Source of the DNA: CAZJGG01 sp964545475
GTDB taxonomy: Bacteria > Bacillota > Clostridia > Lachnospirales > JAISER01
Direction of reading: 5' to 3'
DNA length: 42,203 nucleotides
Assembly (NCBI GenBank): GCA_964545475.1
Contig: CAZJGG010000024.1
Location: 1 to 42,203 of the forward strand
Below the pieces are notes generated by a model that made no database searches, had not been told where the DNA came from, and worked only from the letters and a program-made list of their open reading frames with translations. The position numbers and the translations under genes were made by a program. How positions within the stretch are numbered: position 1 is the first letter of the stretch; each line of letters opens with the position of its first letter. Shown in pieces: positions 15,291 to 23,939 of the stretch.

Positions 15291-16034
15291 ATGAGCGTAA
15301 TATCAATGAAACAATTGTTGGAAGCAGGTGTTCATTTCGGTCATCAGACAAGAAGATGGAACCCTAAAATGGCAGAATATATTTTTGCCGAAAGAAACGG
15401 AATTTATATTATTGACTTGCAAAAGACAGTAAAGAAAATTGACGATGCTTATGAAGGCGTTTCAAACATCGTTAAAAACGGCGGAACAGTTCTTTTTATC
15501 GGAACAAAAAAACAAGCACAAGATTCTATTAAAGACGAAGCAATCCGTTGCGGCATGTATTATGTTAACGAACGCTGGTTAGGCGGTATGCTTACTAACT
15601 TTAAAACAATTGAAACTCGTATTAAACGCCTTAAGACTCTTGAAGCTATGGAAGAAAACGGCTCATTCGACGTTTTACCGAAAAAAGAAGTGGCTAAACT
15701 TCGCCATGAAAAAGAAAAACTTGAAAAAAATATCGGCGGTATTAAGGAAATGAAAAGAGTTCCTGACTGTCTCTTTATTGTTGACCCAAGAAAAGAAAGA
15801 ATTGCTATATTAGAAGCTCAAAATTTAGGTATTCCGATAGTTGCAATTGTTGACACAAACTGTGACCCTGATGAAGTAGACTTTGTTATCCCAGGTAATG
15901 ACGATGCTATCCGTGCGGTTAAATTAATTGCAGGAAAAATGGCAGACGCTGTTATCGAGTCTAAGCAAGGCGTGTCATTTGATACTACGGAAGCAGAAGC
16001 AGCCGACGAACAAGCAGAAGCTTTAGAGGCTTAA
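15291..16034 (+). CDS. rpsB: 30S ribosomal protein S2
   Basis: The 247-residue protein is a complete S2. It begins ISMKQLLEAGVHFGHQTRRW and holds NERWLGGMLTNF, the central coiled coil with basic residues (about 100-160), and PDCLFIVDPRKE, VAIVDTNCDPDEVDFVIPGNDDA. The acidic, alanine-rich tail (E/A-rich after residue 230) is common in the family. S2 joins the back of the small subunit late in assembly. ATG has AGGAGG 8 bases upstream. It is followed after 33 bases by tsf, the standard pair in bacteria. Confidence 0.98.
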   Translation: MSVISMKQLLEAGVHFGHQTRRWNPKMAEYIFAERNGIYIIDLQKTVKKIDDAYEGVSNIVKNGGTVLFIGTKKQAQDSIKDEAIRCGMYYVNERWLGGMLTNFKTIETRIKRLKTLEAMEENGSFDVLPKKEVAKLRHEKEKLEKNIGGIKEMKRVPDCLFIVDPRKERIAILEAQNLGIPIVAIVDTNCDPDEVDFVIPGNDDAIRAVKLIAGKMADAVIESKQGVSFDTTEAEAADEQAEALEA

Positions 16035-16067
16035 AAAATACAAAACCTAGATTTGGAGGAAAATAAT

Positions 16068-16991
16068 ATGGCTGTAACTGCAGCATTAGTTAAAGAATTA
16101 AGAGAAGCTACTGGCGCTGGCATGATTGATTGCAAAAATGCGCTTACGGAAACAAACGGCGATCTTGATAGAGCAATTGAAATTTTAAGAGAAAAAGGTC
16201 TTGCGGCGGCTCAGAAAAAAGCTGGTCGTATAGCATCTGAAGGTCTTGTTTACACTTTAATTTCTGATGACAACAAAAAAGGCGTTATTATTGAAGTTAA
16301 CAGCGAAACAGACTTTGTTGCGAAAAATGCAGAATTCCAAAAGTTTGTTGATGAAGCTGCTAAACAAGCTATGGATTCCAGCGCAACAGACATGGAAACA
16401 TATTTTGAAGAAAAATGGATTTTAGATAATTCTCTTACCGTAAAAGAAGCATTAAACCAAAAAATTGCGCTAATTGGCGAAAACTTAAACATCAGACGGT
16501 TTGAACGCTTTGAAAAAGCTGAAAGCGGAAAAATTGTTTCATATATTCATGGCGGAGGGCGTGTTGCTGTTCTTATTAACTTAAGCTGTGCAAATGAAAG
16601 CGACGCTTTAGTTGAAGCCGGAAAAAATATTTGTATGCAAATTGCAGCAATGAGCCCGAAATTTGTTAAAAGAGAAGACGTTTCTGAAGAATTTATTCAA
16701 AAAGAAAAAGAAATTTTAACTCAACAAGCTCTTAACGAAGGTAAGCCAGCTAACGTTGTTGAAAAAATGATTGAAGGCAGGCTTAACAAAGAATTAAAAG
16801 AATTTTGCCTTTTAGAACAGGAATACGTTAAAGACGGTGAAATGACTGTTGCTAAATATTTAGACAGCGTTTCAAAAGAAGTCGGCGCTCCTATTACTGT
16901 TAAAGAGTTTGTTCGCTTTGAAACAGGCGAAGGGCTCGAAAAGAAAGAAGATAATTTTGCAGAAGAAGTAAGCAAAATGACTCAAGGTTAA
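16068..16991 (+). CDS. tsf: Translation elongation factor Ts
   Basis: The 307-residue protein has the N-terminal UBA-like domain and first core motif (ALVKELREATGAGMIDCKNAL, as two adjoining blocks). The core segment with the GDP-exchange contacts follows (NSETDFVAKNAEF), then the second core half with YIHGGGRVAVLINL. It is the nucleotide exchange factor that recharges EF-Tu with GTP. The start is ATG 16068, 8 bases after GGAGG; a slightly longer frame starting at 16053 would contain that site and is not used. A strong terminator follows. Confidence 0.98.
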   Translation: MAVTAALVKELREATGAGMIDCKNALTETNGDLDRAIEILREKGLAAAQKKAGRIASEGLVYTLISDDNKKGVIIEVNSETDFVAKNAEFQKFVDEAAKQAMDSSATDMETYFEEKWILDNSLTVKEALNQKIALIGENLNIRRFERFEKAESGKIVSYIHGGGRVAVLINLSCANESDALVEAGKNICMQIAAMSPKFVKREDVSEEFIQKEKEILTQQALNEGKPANVVEKMIEGRLNKELKEFCLLEQEYVKDGEMTVAKYLDSVSKEVGAPITVKEFVRFETGEGLEKKEDNFAEEVSKMTQG

Positions 16992-17004
16992 TAAATAACA
17001 AACC

Positions 17005-17037
17005 GCTCCTTGACACATAATAGTCAAGGAGCTTTTT
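17005..17037 (+). terminator. Terminator after tsf
   Basis: A perfect 10-bp stem (17005-17014 with 17023-17032) with an 8-base loop, then TTTTT. Ends the rpsB-tsf transcript. Confidence 0.9.
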
Positions 17038-17040
17038 GCA

Positions 17041-17209
17041 TATAGCAATTTGACAAAACATTAACAGCTATGTTCGCAAAAACAGCGGTGAAACGTTTGC
17101 TGTTTCAGTATTCAACACGCCCTTATGATAAGCTTCAATAACCTGTATTCAAAGGCTGGGAACAGCTTATTAAATACAGGTTTTTAGTTTTGTCTGAAAG
17201 CAATAGCTA
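17041..17209. repeat. Hairpin-rich non-coding element
   Basis: This stretch lies between the tsf terminator and polA. The outer arms GACAAAAC (17052-17059) and GTTTTGTC (17187-17194) pair, flanked by TATAGC at 17041 and GCTATA ending near 17210. Inside are AAACAGC (17080-17086) with GCTGTTT (17099-17105), and AACCTGTATT (17140-17149) with AATACAGGTT (17174-17183) followed by TTT. No open frame was seen. It could be a small RNA or a decayed mobile repeat; its right edge overlaps copy 3 of the multi-hairpin repeat. Confidence 0.5.
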
Positions 17210-17247
17210 TAAAGCAGCTTTTCCACTTACTCTAACTCATGTTAAAA
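17200..17247. repeat. Decayed copy 3 of the multi-hairpin repeat
   Basis: This stretch aligns with the right end of the 3889-4050 element: AAAGCAGCTTTTCCACTTAC here against AAAGCGGCTTTTCGACTTCG there, then CTAACTCATGTT against GAACTCACGTT. Only the final 50 bases are recognisable. Orientation is the same as copy 1. Confidence 0.55.
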
Positions 17248-17335
17248 TAAATTTTCCCTTTATTATTTGGTTGATTTAGGTTATTATATAAGCAATGAGT
17301 TTTTACAAGTTCTAAAATTTAATGGAGTGATTATT

Positions 17336-19888
17336 TTGGATAAAAAAATAATGCTTATAGACGGCAACAGCATTATGAACAGAGCGTTTTATGCATTACC
17401 TGTTTTGACAAATAAAGACGGCGAGTATACAAACGGAATTTACGGTTTTTTAAATATATTTTTTAAGTTTTTTGATGAGGAAAAGCCTGATTATATTGTG
17501 GTGGCGTTTGACTTGCCTAAGCCGACATTTAGGCATGAGAAATTTGTAGATTACAAAGGAACAAGAAAGGCTATGCCAGACGAGCTTCGCCCACAGTTTC
17601 CTATTTTAAAAGCATTACTCAACAAAATGAGTATAAAAATAATTGAAATTGAGGGTTTTGAAGCCGACGACGTTTTAGGCACTATTGCGAGAAAAAGCGA
17701 AGAAGATGGATTAAATACGGTAATTATATCCGGGGATAAAGACCTTTTGCAGCTTTGCACTGAAAAAATTAAGGTTCGTATTCCTAAAACAAAAGCGGGA
17801 AAAACAGAGGTTGAGGACTATTTAAGTAAAGATGTTGTGGAAAAAATCGGGGTAACGCCTACAGAGTATATTGATATGAAAGCCCTTATGGGGGACACAT
17901 CCGACAATATACCCGGCGTTCCGGGAATTGGCGAAAAAACTGCACTTAAAATAATTCAGCAATATAAATCTATAGAAAAAGCCATAGAGGATGCGGAAAA
18001 TATTAAGCCTCCGAAAACAGGGGAGAAACTTATAAACTTTAAGGAACAGGCGGTTTTAAGCAAAGAGCTTGCAACAATTTTTACAGAAGTTCCAATAGAT
18101 ATAAATTATAATGAAATGACACTGAACGATATGTTTAATGAAAATGCTTTTGAGGAAATGAAAAGGCTGGACTTTAGAACTCATATAACTAGGTTTAAAA
18201 AGCCAGAACCAAAAGAAGCAGATTTTGATATTCCAGAAGAATGGCTTCATAACACTGAAAGTAATGAGGATTATTTGAAAAAATGTATGTCTGCCCAAGA
18301 AGCAGCGGTTTATTTTGCTTTTGACAAAAAAGGGTTTAATGGGGTCTCCATTTGCATAAACGGAGAAAAGGCAAAGTTTTTTACAGATATTCAGGAAATA
18401 AAGCAGTTTTTAGAAAGTCATATTAAAAAAATAACCCATGATTATAAAAGGGCGGCACAATATTCAAAAAGAAATGGAATTGAGTTTAATAACGTAATTT
18501 TTGATACAATGTTAGCTGCATATTTGGTTCACGCTGACAGGGGAAGTTACACCCAAGAAGAAATTGGGGCGGATTATTTAAACGAAATAGGGCAAAAGCC
18601 GGAAATTCTTGCCGACAGCGTTTTAAAGGCATATCCTGTTTTGGAGGGGATGCTTAAGGAAAACCAATTGGAAAGCTTATATTACGATATTGAATTTCCT
18701 TTGACCGAAACTCTTATGGATATGGAGCAAAGAGGAATTAGCGTAGACAAGCAGGGTTTAATAGATTACGGTAAGGTTCTTGATGAAAAAATACAGAGCT
18801 TAACGGCTGATATTTACAGCCTTGCAGACGAACAGTTTAATATTAACTCTACTCAGCAGCTTGGAGTAATTTTATTTGAAAAGCTGGGCTTAAAAAGCGT
18901 TAAAAAAACTAAGACAGGTTATTCCACAGCAGCAGACGTTTTAGAGAAACTTTATTTTGAGCATGAAATTATTCCAAAAATATCTGAATATAGAACTTTG
19001 TCAAAGCTAAAATCCACATATGTTGAGGGGTTAGTTGGGCAAATTGACGAAACGGGAAAAATTCATACAACTTTTAACCAAACCATTGCTTCGACAGGCA
19101 GGCTTTCAAGTGTAGACCCTAATTTACAGAACATTCCAATAAGGCTTCCTGTAGGGCGAGAGCTACGTAAAGTTTTTGTGCCGTCTAGCGGCGAATATGT
19201 CTTTTTAGACGGGGACTACAGCCAGATTGAACTTAGAGTTTTAGCCCATATGTCCGGAGATGAAACGCTTATTGAAGCATTTAAAAGCGGACAGGACATT
19301 CATAGATTAACGGCATCACAAGTGTTTAACACTCCTTTTGACCAGGTTACATCTGAACAGCGTTCCAATGCAAAGGCAGTAAATTTCGGGATTGTATATG
19401 GAATAGGTTCTTTCAGCCTTGGTGAGGATTTGCATATTTCAAAAAAAGAAGCACAAAGATACATTGACGGTTATTTTGAAAAATACCCTAAAGTAAAAGA
19501 ATATATGGAAAATGCCGTGTCTAACGCCGCCAAAGACGGTTATGCCAAAACACTTTTTGGGCGAAAGAGGGAAATACCGGAACTGCAAGCTAAAAACTTT
19601 AATATTCGCTCTTTCGGGGAAAGGGTAGCAATGAACATGCCTGTACAAGGAAGCGCCGCAGATATTATAAAAATTGCTATGATTAACGTTTATAAACGGC
19701 TTAAAAAAGAGGGTTTGGAATCCGGCGTTATTTTGCAGGTTCATGACGAACTGTTATTAGAAGTTAAAAAGAACGAAGCGGAAAAAGCTAGGATTATTTT
19801 AAAAGAAGAAATGGAAAACTGCGTAAAGTTAAGCGTTCCGCTTTTAGTGGATGTTCATATTGGGAATAATTGGTATGAGACGAAGTAG
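17336..19888 (+). CDS. polA: DNA polymerase I
   Basis: About 850 residues with three domains. The 5' nuclease (about 1-290) begins KKIMLIDGNSIMNRAF and contains GFEADDVLGT and the helix-hairpin-helix GVPGIGEKTA. The central 3'-5' exonuclease-like domain (about 310-470) lacks the acidic DxE motif (YFAFDKKG), so proofreading is probably lost. The polymerase (about 480-850) has STGRLSSVDPNLQNIP, DYSQIELRVLAHMSGD and QVHDELLLEV. It removes RNA primers and fills gaps in repair. The start is TTG 17336, 8 bases after GGAG; a longer frame opening at 17267 adds a non-conserved tail. coaE starts 10 bases after the stop. Confidence 0.96.
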   Translation: MDKKIMLIDGNSIMNRAFYALPVLTNKDGEYTNGIYGFLNIFFKFFDEEKPDYIVVAFDLPKPTFRHEKFVDYKGTRKAMPDELRPQFPILKALLNKMSIKIIEIEGFEADDVLGTIARKSEEDGLNTVIISGDKDLLQLCTEKIKVRIPKTKAGKTEVEDYLSKDVVEKIGVTPTEYIDMKALMGDTSDNIPGVPGIGEKTALKIIQQYKSIEKAIEDAENIKPPKTGEKLINFKEQAVLSKELATIFTEVPIDINYNEMTLNDMFNENAFEEMKRLDFRTHITRFKKPEPKEADFDIPEEWLHNTESNEDYLKKCMSAQEAAVYFAFDKKGFNGVSICINGEKAKFFTDIQEIKQFLESHIKKITHDYKRAAQYSKRNGIEFNNVIFDTMLAAYLVHADRGSYTQEEIGADYLNEIGQKPEILADSVLKAYPVLEGMLKENQLESLYYDIEFPLTETLMDMEQRGISVDKQGLIDYGKVLDEKIQSLTADIYSLADEQFNINSTQQLGVILFEKLGLKSVKKTKTGYSTAADVLEKLYFEHEIIPKISEYRTLSKLKSTYVEGLVGQIDETGKIHTTFNQTIASTGRLSSVDPNLQNIPIRLPVGRELRKVFVPSSGEYVFLDGDYSQIELRVLAHMSGDETLIEAFKSGQDIHRLTASQVFNTPFDQVTSEQRSNAKAVNFGIVYGIGSFSLGEDLHISKKEAQRYIDGYFEKYPKVKEYMENAVSNAAKDGYAKTLFGRKREIPELQAKNFNIRSFGERVAMNMPVQGSAADIIKIAMINVYKRLKKEGLESGVILQVHDELLLEVKKNEAEKARIILKEEMENCVKLSVPLLVDVHIGNNWYETK

Positions 19889-19898
19889 CGAGGTAGAA

Positions 19899-20501
19899 AT
19901 GAGGATTATCGGATTAACGGGTAACAGCGGAAGCGGCAAAGGCGAGGTATGTAAAATACTTAAAAAGCTTGGAGCATATATAATTGATTGCGATATTGTT
20001 GCAAGATTAGTTGTTAAACCGGACAAACCGGCGTATAATGAATTGATTGATTATTTCGGGTTGGAAATTTTAAACGAAGACAGAGAAATAAACAGAAAAA
20101 AGCTTGCAGACATTGCCTTTGCTAACGAGGAGAAGCATGAAAAGCTTACAAAAATTACTCATTACTATATTTTAATGCATATTTACGATGAAATCGACAG
20201 CGTTAAAGGGAAAACAGAGTGTATAGTTTTGGATGCTCCTTTGCTTATTGAAGCAAACCTTCAAAATATATGCGCCGAAGTATGGGTTGTGGAAGCGCCT
20301 TTTAATGTTAAAATTAATCGGATTATGGTAAGGGACGGCTTGACACTGGAACAGGCGGAAGCAAGGCTTTTAAGGCAAATGCCGTTTGAGGAGCTTAAAA
20401 AACATGCAACACATGTTATTTGTAATAACGGTGAATTAACAGATACAGCACAAACTGTAATTAATATTTGGAACGGATTTGGTTTTAGTGAAAAAAAGTA
20501 A
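19899..20501 (+). CDS. coaE: Dephospho-CoA kinase
   Basis: The 200-residue P-loop kinase adds the 3' phosphate in the last step of coenzyme A synthesis, in the cytoplasm. It starts RIIGLTGNSGSGKGEVCKIL, with the Walker A loop reading GNSGSGKG; the usual Ser/Thr after the lysine is replaced by Gly. DCDIVARLVV and VLDAPLLIEANL are the other CoaE motifs; VRDGLTLEQAEARLLRQMP is the lid region. The start ATG is preceded by GAGGT, and the gene begins 10 bases after polA. The polA-coaE-transglycosylase order is familiar in Clostridia. Confidence 0.93.
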   Translation: MRIIGLTGNSGSGKGEVCKILKKLGAYIIDCDIVARLVVKPDKPAYNELIDYFGLEILNEDREINRKKLADIAFANEEKHEKLTKITHYYILMHIYDEIDSVKGKTECIVLDAPLLIEANLQNICAEVWVVEAPFNVKINRIMVRDGLTLEQAEARLLRQMPFEELKKHATHVICNNGELTDTAQTVINIWNGFGFSEKK

Positions 20502-21054
20502 GCCTTTGCTTAAAACGATGGTATTGTTGATTTTGTTTATTGCGGCTTCATTGTTTTTGTTTAATACCCTTTACCCTTTAAAACACTTTGATCTAATAAA
20601 AAAATATGCAAAGGAATACGGTTTAAAGCCAGAGTTTGTTTGTGCTGTAATTTACACCGAAAGCAAATTCCGGCAGGAAGCGGAATCTCCAAAAGGGGCA
20701 AGCGGGCTTATGCAAATTACTGAACCTACAGCTATTTGGCTTGCGGATAAAATGGGTTTTACAAACTTTGATTATGCCGAAATATTTGACCCTGAAACAA
20801 ACATAAGAATCGGCTGTTATAATTTAAACAGGCTGTTAAACAAATATGACGGCGACGAAACGCTGTCCCTCGCCGCTTATAATGCAGGGGAGGGGAGCGT
20901 TAGGAAATGGCTGGGCAACGAAAAATACAGCCAAGACGGCAAAACCCTTTCAGAAATTCCCTATAAAGAAACAAGAGAATATGTTGTAAGAGTAAAAAAT
21001 TATACAAAAGTTTATCAGACAATACTTAAGCTATTCGGAGGAAACAATGATTAA
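20488..21054 (+). CDS. Membrane-anchored lytic transglycosylase (SLT domain)
   Basis: About 188 residues with one N-terminal membrane helix (about 8-28) and an extracytoplasmic SLT lysozyme-like domain. The catalytic glutamate is in CAVIYTESKFRQEAES. GASGLMQITEPTA and LSLAAYNAGEGSVRKWL are the other family motifs. It cleaves peptidoglycan glycan strands, leaving 1,6-anhydro ends. GTG 20488 is chosen as start because the protein then begins MKKSKPLLK; TTG 20479 is possible. Either overlaps the end of coaE, so translation is probably coupled. The next gene overlaps its stop by 8 bases. Confidence 0.9.
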   Translation: MKKSKPLLKTMVLLILFIAASLFLFNTLYPLKHFDLIKKYAKEYGLKPEFVCAVIYTESKFRQEAESPKGASGLMQITEPTAIWLADKMGFTNFDYAEIFDPETNIRIGCYNLNRLLNKYDGDETLSLAAYNAGEGSVRKWLGNEKYSQDGKTLSEIPYKETREYVVRVKNYTKVYQTILKLFGGNND

Positions 21055-22636
21055 AAAAATAATTGCGTTTTTGCTTGTTTGCTTTACGCTGACAGGCTGT
21101 ATTGGTTCAACAGCAATGGAAACCGGCGGCTTAGAAGAAGAAACGCAAAATAATAATGAAGAAGAAGCGGAAGCGGAGGATAAAAGCAGTGAAATCATTT
21201 ATATATCCGAGGACGACGAAGTTTTAAAGCTTTCTATGAGAATGCCGGAAACTTTAAATCCTTTGCTTAACCAGGATATTACGGTTGATAGAGTGCTAAA
21301 ACTAATTTTTGAACCGTTGGTTGCAATTGATGTTAATCAACAACCTGTTCCAAACATTGCAAAAGACATGTTATTTACTGAAGACGGCAGAACTTTAGTT
21401 ATTTATTTAAGAGACGATATATACTTTACAGACGGTAGCAAGCTGAATGCAGAGGATGTTGTGTTTTCACTTAAAACGATACAATCGGCAGGGGAAAACT
21501 CACTGTACAAATCTGCCCTAAATTATGTTCAGGATTTTTCTGAATTAGGCTCTGATAAGGTACAAATCAATTATACAAAAGCATACGGCGGAAGCCTTTA
21601 TAATTTATGCTTTCCAGTAATACCAAAGCATTATTACCAAGAAGCTAGCTCTAAGGGAAGCCCAGTGAACTTAACTCCCCTTGGTACTGGTGCGTATCAA
21701 TATGATACTTATGTTCGATCTAAAAGCCTGAAACTTATATATAATACAGAGTATTTTAAAGGTAAGCCTAAAATTGAAAATATAAACGTATTAATAGCTC
21801 CCGATACTCAGACAGATATATATGCTTTTAACGAGGGAGTGATAGATGTGCTTAACACCACAATGAGCCAATGGGGCAAGCACAGAGGTGAGCGCCCGGT
21901 AAGTATTAGTCAATATACTAATGATAATTATGAGTTCCTTGGCTTTAACCATTTAAATATTTATTTACAGGATAAGGCAATAAGGCAGGCAATAAGCATG
22001 TGCGTCCCTACGGACAGCATTGTTAAAAATATATATATTAACAACGCCCAACAAGCATATACAGCCGTAAGCCCGGCTAGTTATTGCTTTGAGCCATATT
22101 CCCAAAAGCATATTTTTAACTTAGAGGAAGCAAGGACTATATTTGAAAGTTCGGGTTATTCCAGATTAACGTTTAATATTTTAGTTAATGAGGAAAATAT
22201 AGAAAGAGTAAAAATTGCGGAAATTATTCAGCAAAACTTAAGCAGAGCGGGAATAAAGGCAAATGTTAATAAAAAAATCTTTGAAGAATATGAAGAGGAT
22301 ATAAAAAACGGTGATTACGACATGTTTGTCGGAGGTATTACAATGGGGATTATTCCTGATATAGCTTTTGCTTTTCATTCAGGCGGAGATAAAAATGTTT
22401 TTAATTATAAAAACAGCTCAATGGATATTTTCATTACTCTTGCAAATAACAGCGTAGGGGATGAGGCTTATAAAAGCGGGCTAAGCGAAGTGCAAAAGCT
22501 TTTTTCAGACGATTTGCCGGTTGTTAGCCTTGGGTTTCGTAAAACAGCAATGCTTGTAAACAGCAGGGTGAAAGGTGAGTTTAAACCTTTGTTTAACAAC
22601 CCTTACGCCAATATTTACGAATGGGAAATAAAGTGA
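21047..22636 (+). CDS. Extracellular solute-binding lipoprotein, family 5 (oligopeptide type)
   Basis: The 529-residue protein has a lipoprotein signal (FLLVCFTLTGC), an acidic low-complexity linker (about 25-50) and a family 5 binding fold: MPETLNPLLNQDITVDRVLK, IAKDMLFTEDGRTLVIYLRD, FTDGSKLNAEDVVFSL and the closing lobe. Such proteins capture peptides or nickel and similar solutes for an ABC transporter, but no permease or ATPase genes are adjacent. It could be a stand-alone or orphan sensor. GGAGG lies 5 bases before ATG, inside the preceding gene. Stacked hairpins end the transcript. Confidence 0.9.
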   Translation: MIKKIIAFLLVCFTLTGCIGSTAMETGGLEEETQNNNEEEAEAEDKSSEIIYISEDDEVLKLSMRMPETLNPLLNQDITVDRVLKLIFEPLVAIDVNQQPVPNIAKDMLFTEDGRTLVIYLRDDIYFTDGSKLNAEDVVFSLKTIQSAGENSLYKSALNYVQDFSELGSDKVQINYTKAYGGSLYNLCFPVIPKHYYQEASSKGSPVNLTPLGTGAYQYDTYVRSKSLKLIYNTEYFKGKPKIENINVLIAPDTQTDIYAFNEGVIDVLNTTMSQWGKHRGERPVSISQYTNDNYEFLGFNHLNIYLQDKAIRQAISMCVPTDSIVKNIYINNAQQAYTAVSPASYCFEPYSQKHIFNLEEARTIFESSGYSRLTFNILVNEENIERVKIAEIIQQNLSRAGIKANVNKKIFEEYEEDIKNGDYDMFVGGITMGIIPDIAFAFHSGGDKNVFNYKNSSMDIFITLANNSVGDEAYKSGLSEVQKLFSDDLPVVSLGFRKTAMLVNSRVKGEFKPLFNNPYANIYEWEIK

Positions 22637-22659
22637 TGTATTAGAACGGCATATTGTAG

Positions 22660-22714
22660 GGAACGCATTGAATGCGTTCCGCAGGCTGCCTAAACCTTTG
22701 TTGGCAGCCTGCGG
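22660..22714. repeat. Two consecutive perfect hairpins
   Basis: GGAACGCATT (22660-22669) pairs with 22671-22680, and CCGCAGGCTGCC (22679-22690) pairs with 22703-22714. They sit back to back just after the solute-binding gene, ahead of the strong hairpin at 22727. The GC-rich arms stand out from the local DNA and look like an intergenic repeat unit. Confidence 0.7.
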
Positions 22715-22726
22715 TCATTTGTCTAC

Positions 22727-22766
22727 ATAAAAGCTGTGTCACAACAAGTTGTGACACAGCTTTTAT
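22727..22766. terminator. Bidirectional terminator between converging genes
   Basis: A perfect 19-bp inverted repeat (22727-22745 with 22748-22766) with a 2-base loop. The outer arm ends in AAAA on one side and TTTT on the other, so it can end transcripts from both the solute-binding gene and the opposite dehydrogenase gene. Confidence 0.9.
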
Positions 22767-22770
22767 GATA

Positions 22771-23850
22771 TTATGCGCCAAGTTTATCGGCTACAAGTAT
22801 AGCGGCATAAACTGCTTCTGCTGTAACCTTAAACGGCATATTGTGAATAGTTTCTGTTTCAACTGTGCTTGCTTTTGCAACTTCCATAAGCCTTTCTTTA
22901 GATGTTTCTCCTGCGCCTAATTGGCTAAGAGTTGTTGGAAGCCCAACAAGCTTACAAAAATCAATAACTTTGAGGATTTCTTCCATGTCTCTGTTTTCAA
23001 GCACTAATTGTACTAACGTACCAAATGCAACTTTTTCGCCGTGATACATTTTGTGGCATTCATCCAAAATCGTAAAACCGTTGTGAATAGCGTGTGCCGC
23101 TGCAAGCCCACCGCTCTCAAATCCAAGTCCGCTTAAATATGTATTTGCCTCAATAATATTTTCAAGAGCAGGTGTTACAACTTTATTTTCCGCAGCGATT
23201 TTTGCTTTGTAACCATCTGAAAACAAAGTGTCGAGGCAAAGCTTTGCAAGGGTTATTGCTGTTTTTGTTGCGTTGCCTCCGGCAATAGAAATAGCGTTAG
23301 CGTCATAACAAGCTTTTGCTTCGTAATAAGTTGCAAGAGCATCTCCCATGCCTGCTACAAGAAGCCTAGCAGGGGAATTTGCAATTAAGTCTGTGTCCAT
23401 AATAACTAAGTTAGGGTTAGAAGGCAGCATTAAGTATTGTTCAAATATGCCTTCCTCAGTATAAATAACGGACAATGCGCTGCAAGGTGCGTCTGTAGAT
23501 GCAATAGTGGGTACAATCATAACGGGCAAACCTTTGTAAAAAGCAATTGCTTTTGCTGTGTCTAATGTTTTGCCGCCGCCAATACCAATTACAACATCTG
23601 CATCCCCAAGGTTTGCAATATGTTTGTCAATTTCTGCTTTAGAGCATTCACCGCTGAAAATTATTGGCTCGCAAGAGATATTATCCTCTGCAAAGCTTTT
23701 CGTGATTTGGTTGTGACAATTTTTTGCCACAAAGTTTCCGCACAATACATAAGGATGAGTTTTGCCAAGCAGTTTATAATATTCTGCCAAGCTTTCAAGC
23801 TGCCCTTTGCCCTGGATATACTTGCAAGGTGAGTTAATTACTTTTTTCAT
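22771..23850 (-). CDS. gldA: Glycerol dehydrogenase family (iron-containing alcohol dehydrogenase)
   Basis: The 359-residue enzyme has the NAD-binding loop GIGGGKTLDTAKA, and the metal ligands in GMGDALATYYEAKAC (Asp), AAAHAIHNGF (His) and MYHGEKVAFG (His). It is predicted to oxidise glycerol to dihydroxyacetone with NAD, using zinc, in the cytoplasm; related short-chain diols are possible substrates. The start ATG 23850 has AGGAG 8 bases upstream; a longer frame from 23910 would run through the promoter and is not used. It has its own promoter with a palindromic operator, so it is probably regulated as a single gene. Confidence 0.93.
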   Translation of the reverse strand: MKKVINSPCKYIQGKGQLESLAEYYKLLGKTHPYVLCGNFVAKNCHNQITKSFAEDNISCEPIIFSGECSKAEIDKHIANLGDADVVIGIGGGKTLDTAKAIAFYKGLPVMIVPTIASTDAPCSALSVIYTEEGIFEQYLMLPSNPNLVIMDTDLIANSPARLLVAGMGDALATYYEAKACYDANAISIAGGNATKTAITLAKLCLDTLFSDGYKAKIAAENKVVTPALENIIEANTYLSGLGFESGGLAAAHAIHNGFTILDECHKMYHGEKVAFGTLVQLVLENRDMEEILKVIDFCKLVGLPTTLSQLGAGETSKERLMEVAKASTVETETIHNMPFKVTAEAVYAAILVADKLGA

Positions 23851-23882
23851 GTTATCGCTCCTATCGTTGTTATATGATAAAT

Positions 23883-23927
23883 ATTGTAGCAAATTTTGAT
23901 ACTTTGTCAATGAACATATTTGTTCAT
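23883..23927 (-). promoter_or_regulatory. Promoter and palindromic operator of the glycerol dehydrogenase gene
   Basis: On the minus strand TTGACA (23905-23910), 16 bases, TACAAT (23883-23888). Touching the upstream side of the -35 box is the perfect palindrome ATGAACATATTTGTTCAT (23910-23927; 7-bp arms). The site suits a dimeric regulator; the position fits an activator or repressor that touches the polymerase. The regulator is not identified. Confidence 0.65.
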
Positions 23928-23939
23928 AAAGTGTAAATT

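Noticed and set aside
22672..22920. Cysteine-rich plus-strand frame after the solute-binding gene
   Set aside because: It covers the stacked hairpins and the antisense of the dehydrogenase 3' end; composition is an artefact of those repeats.
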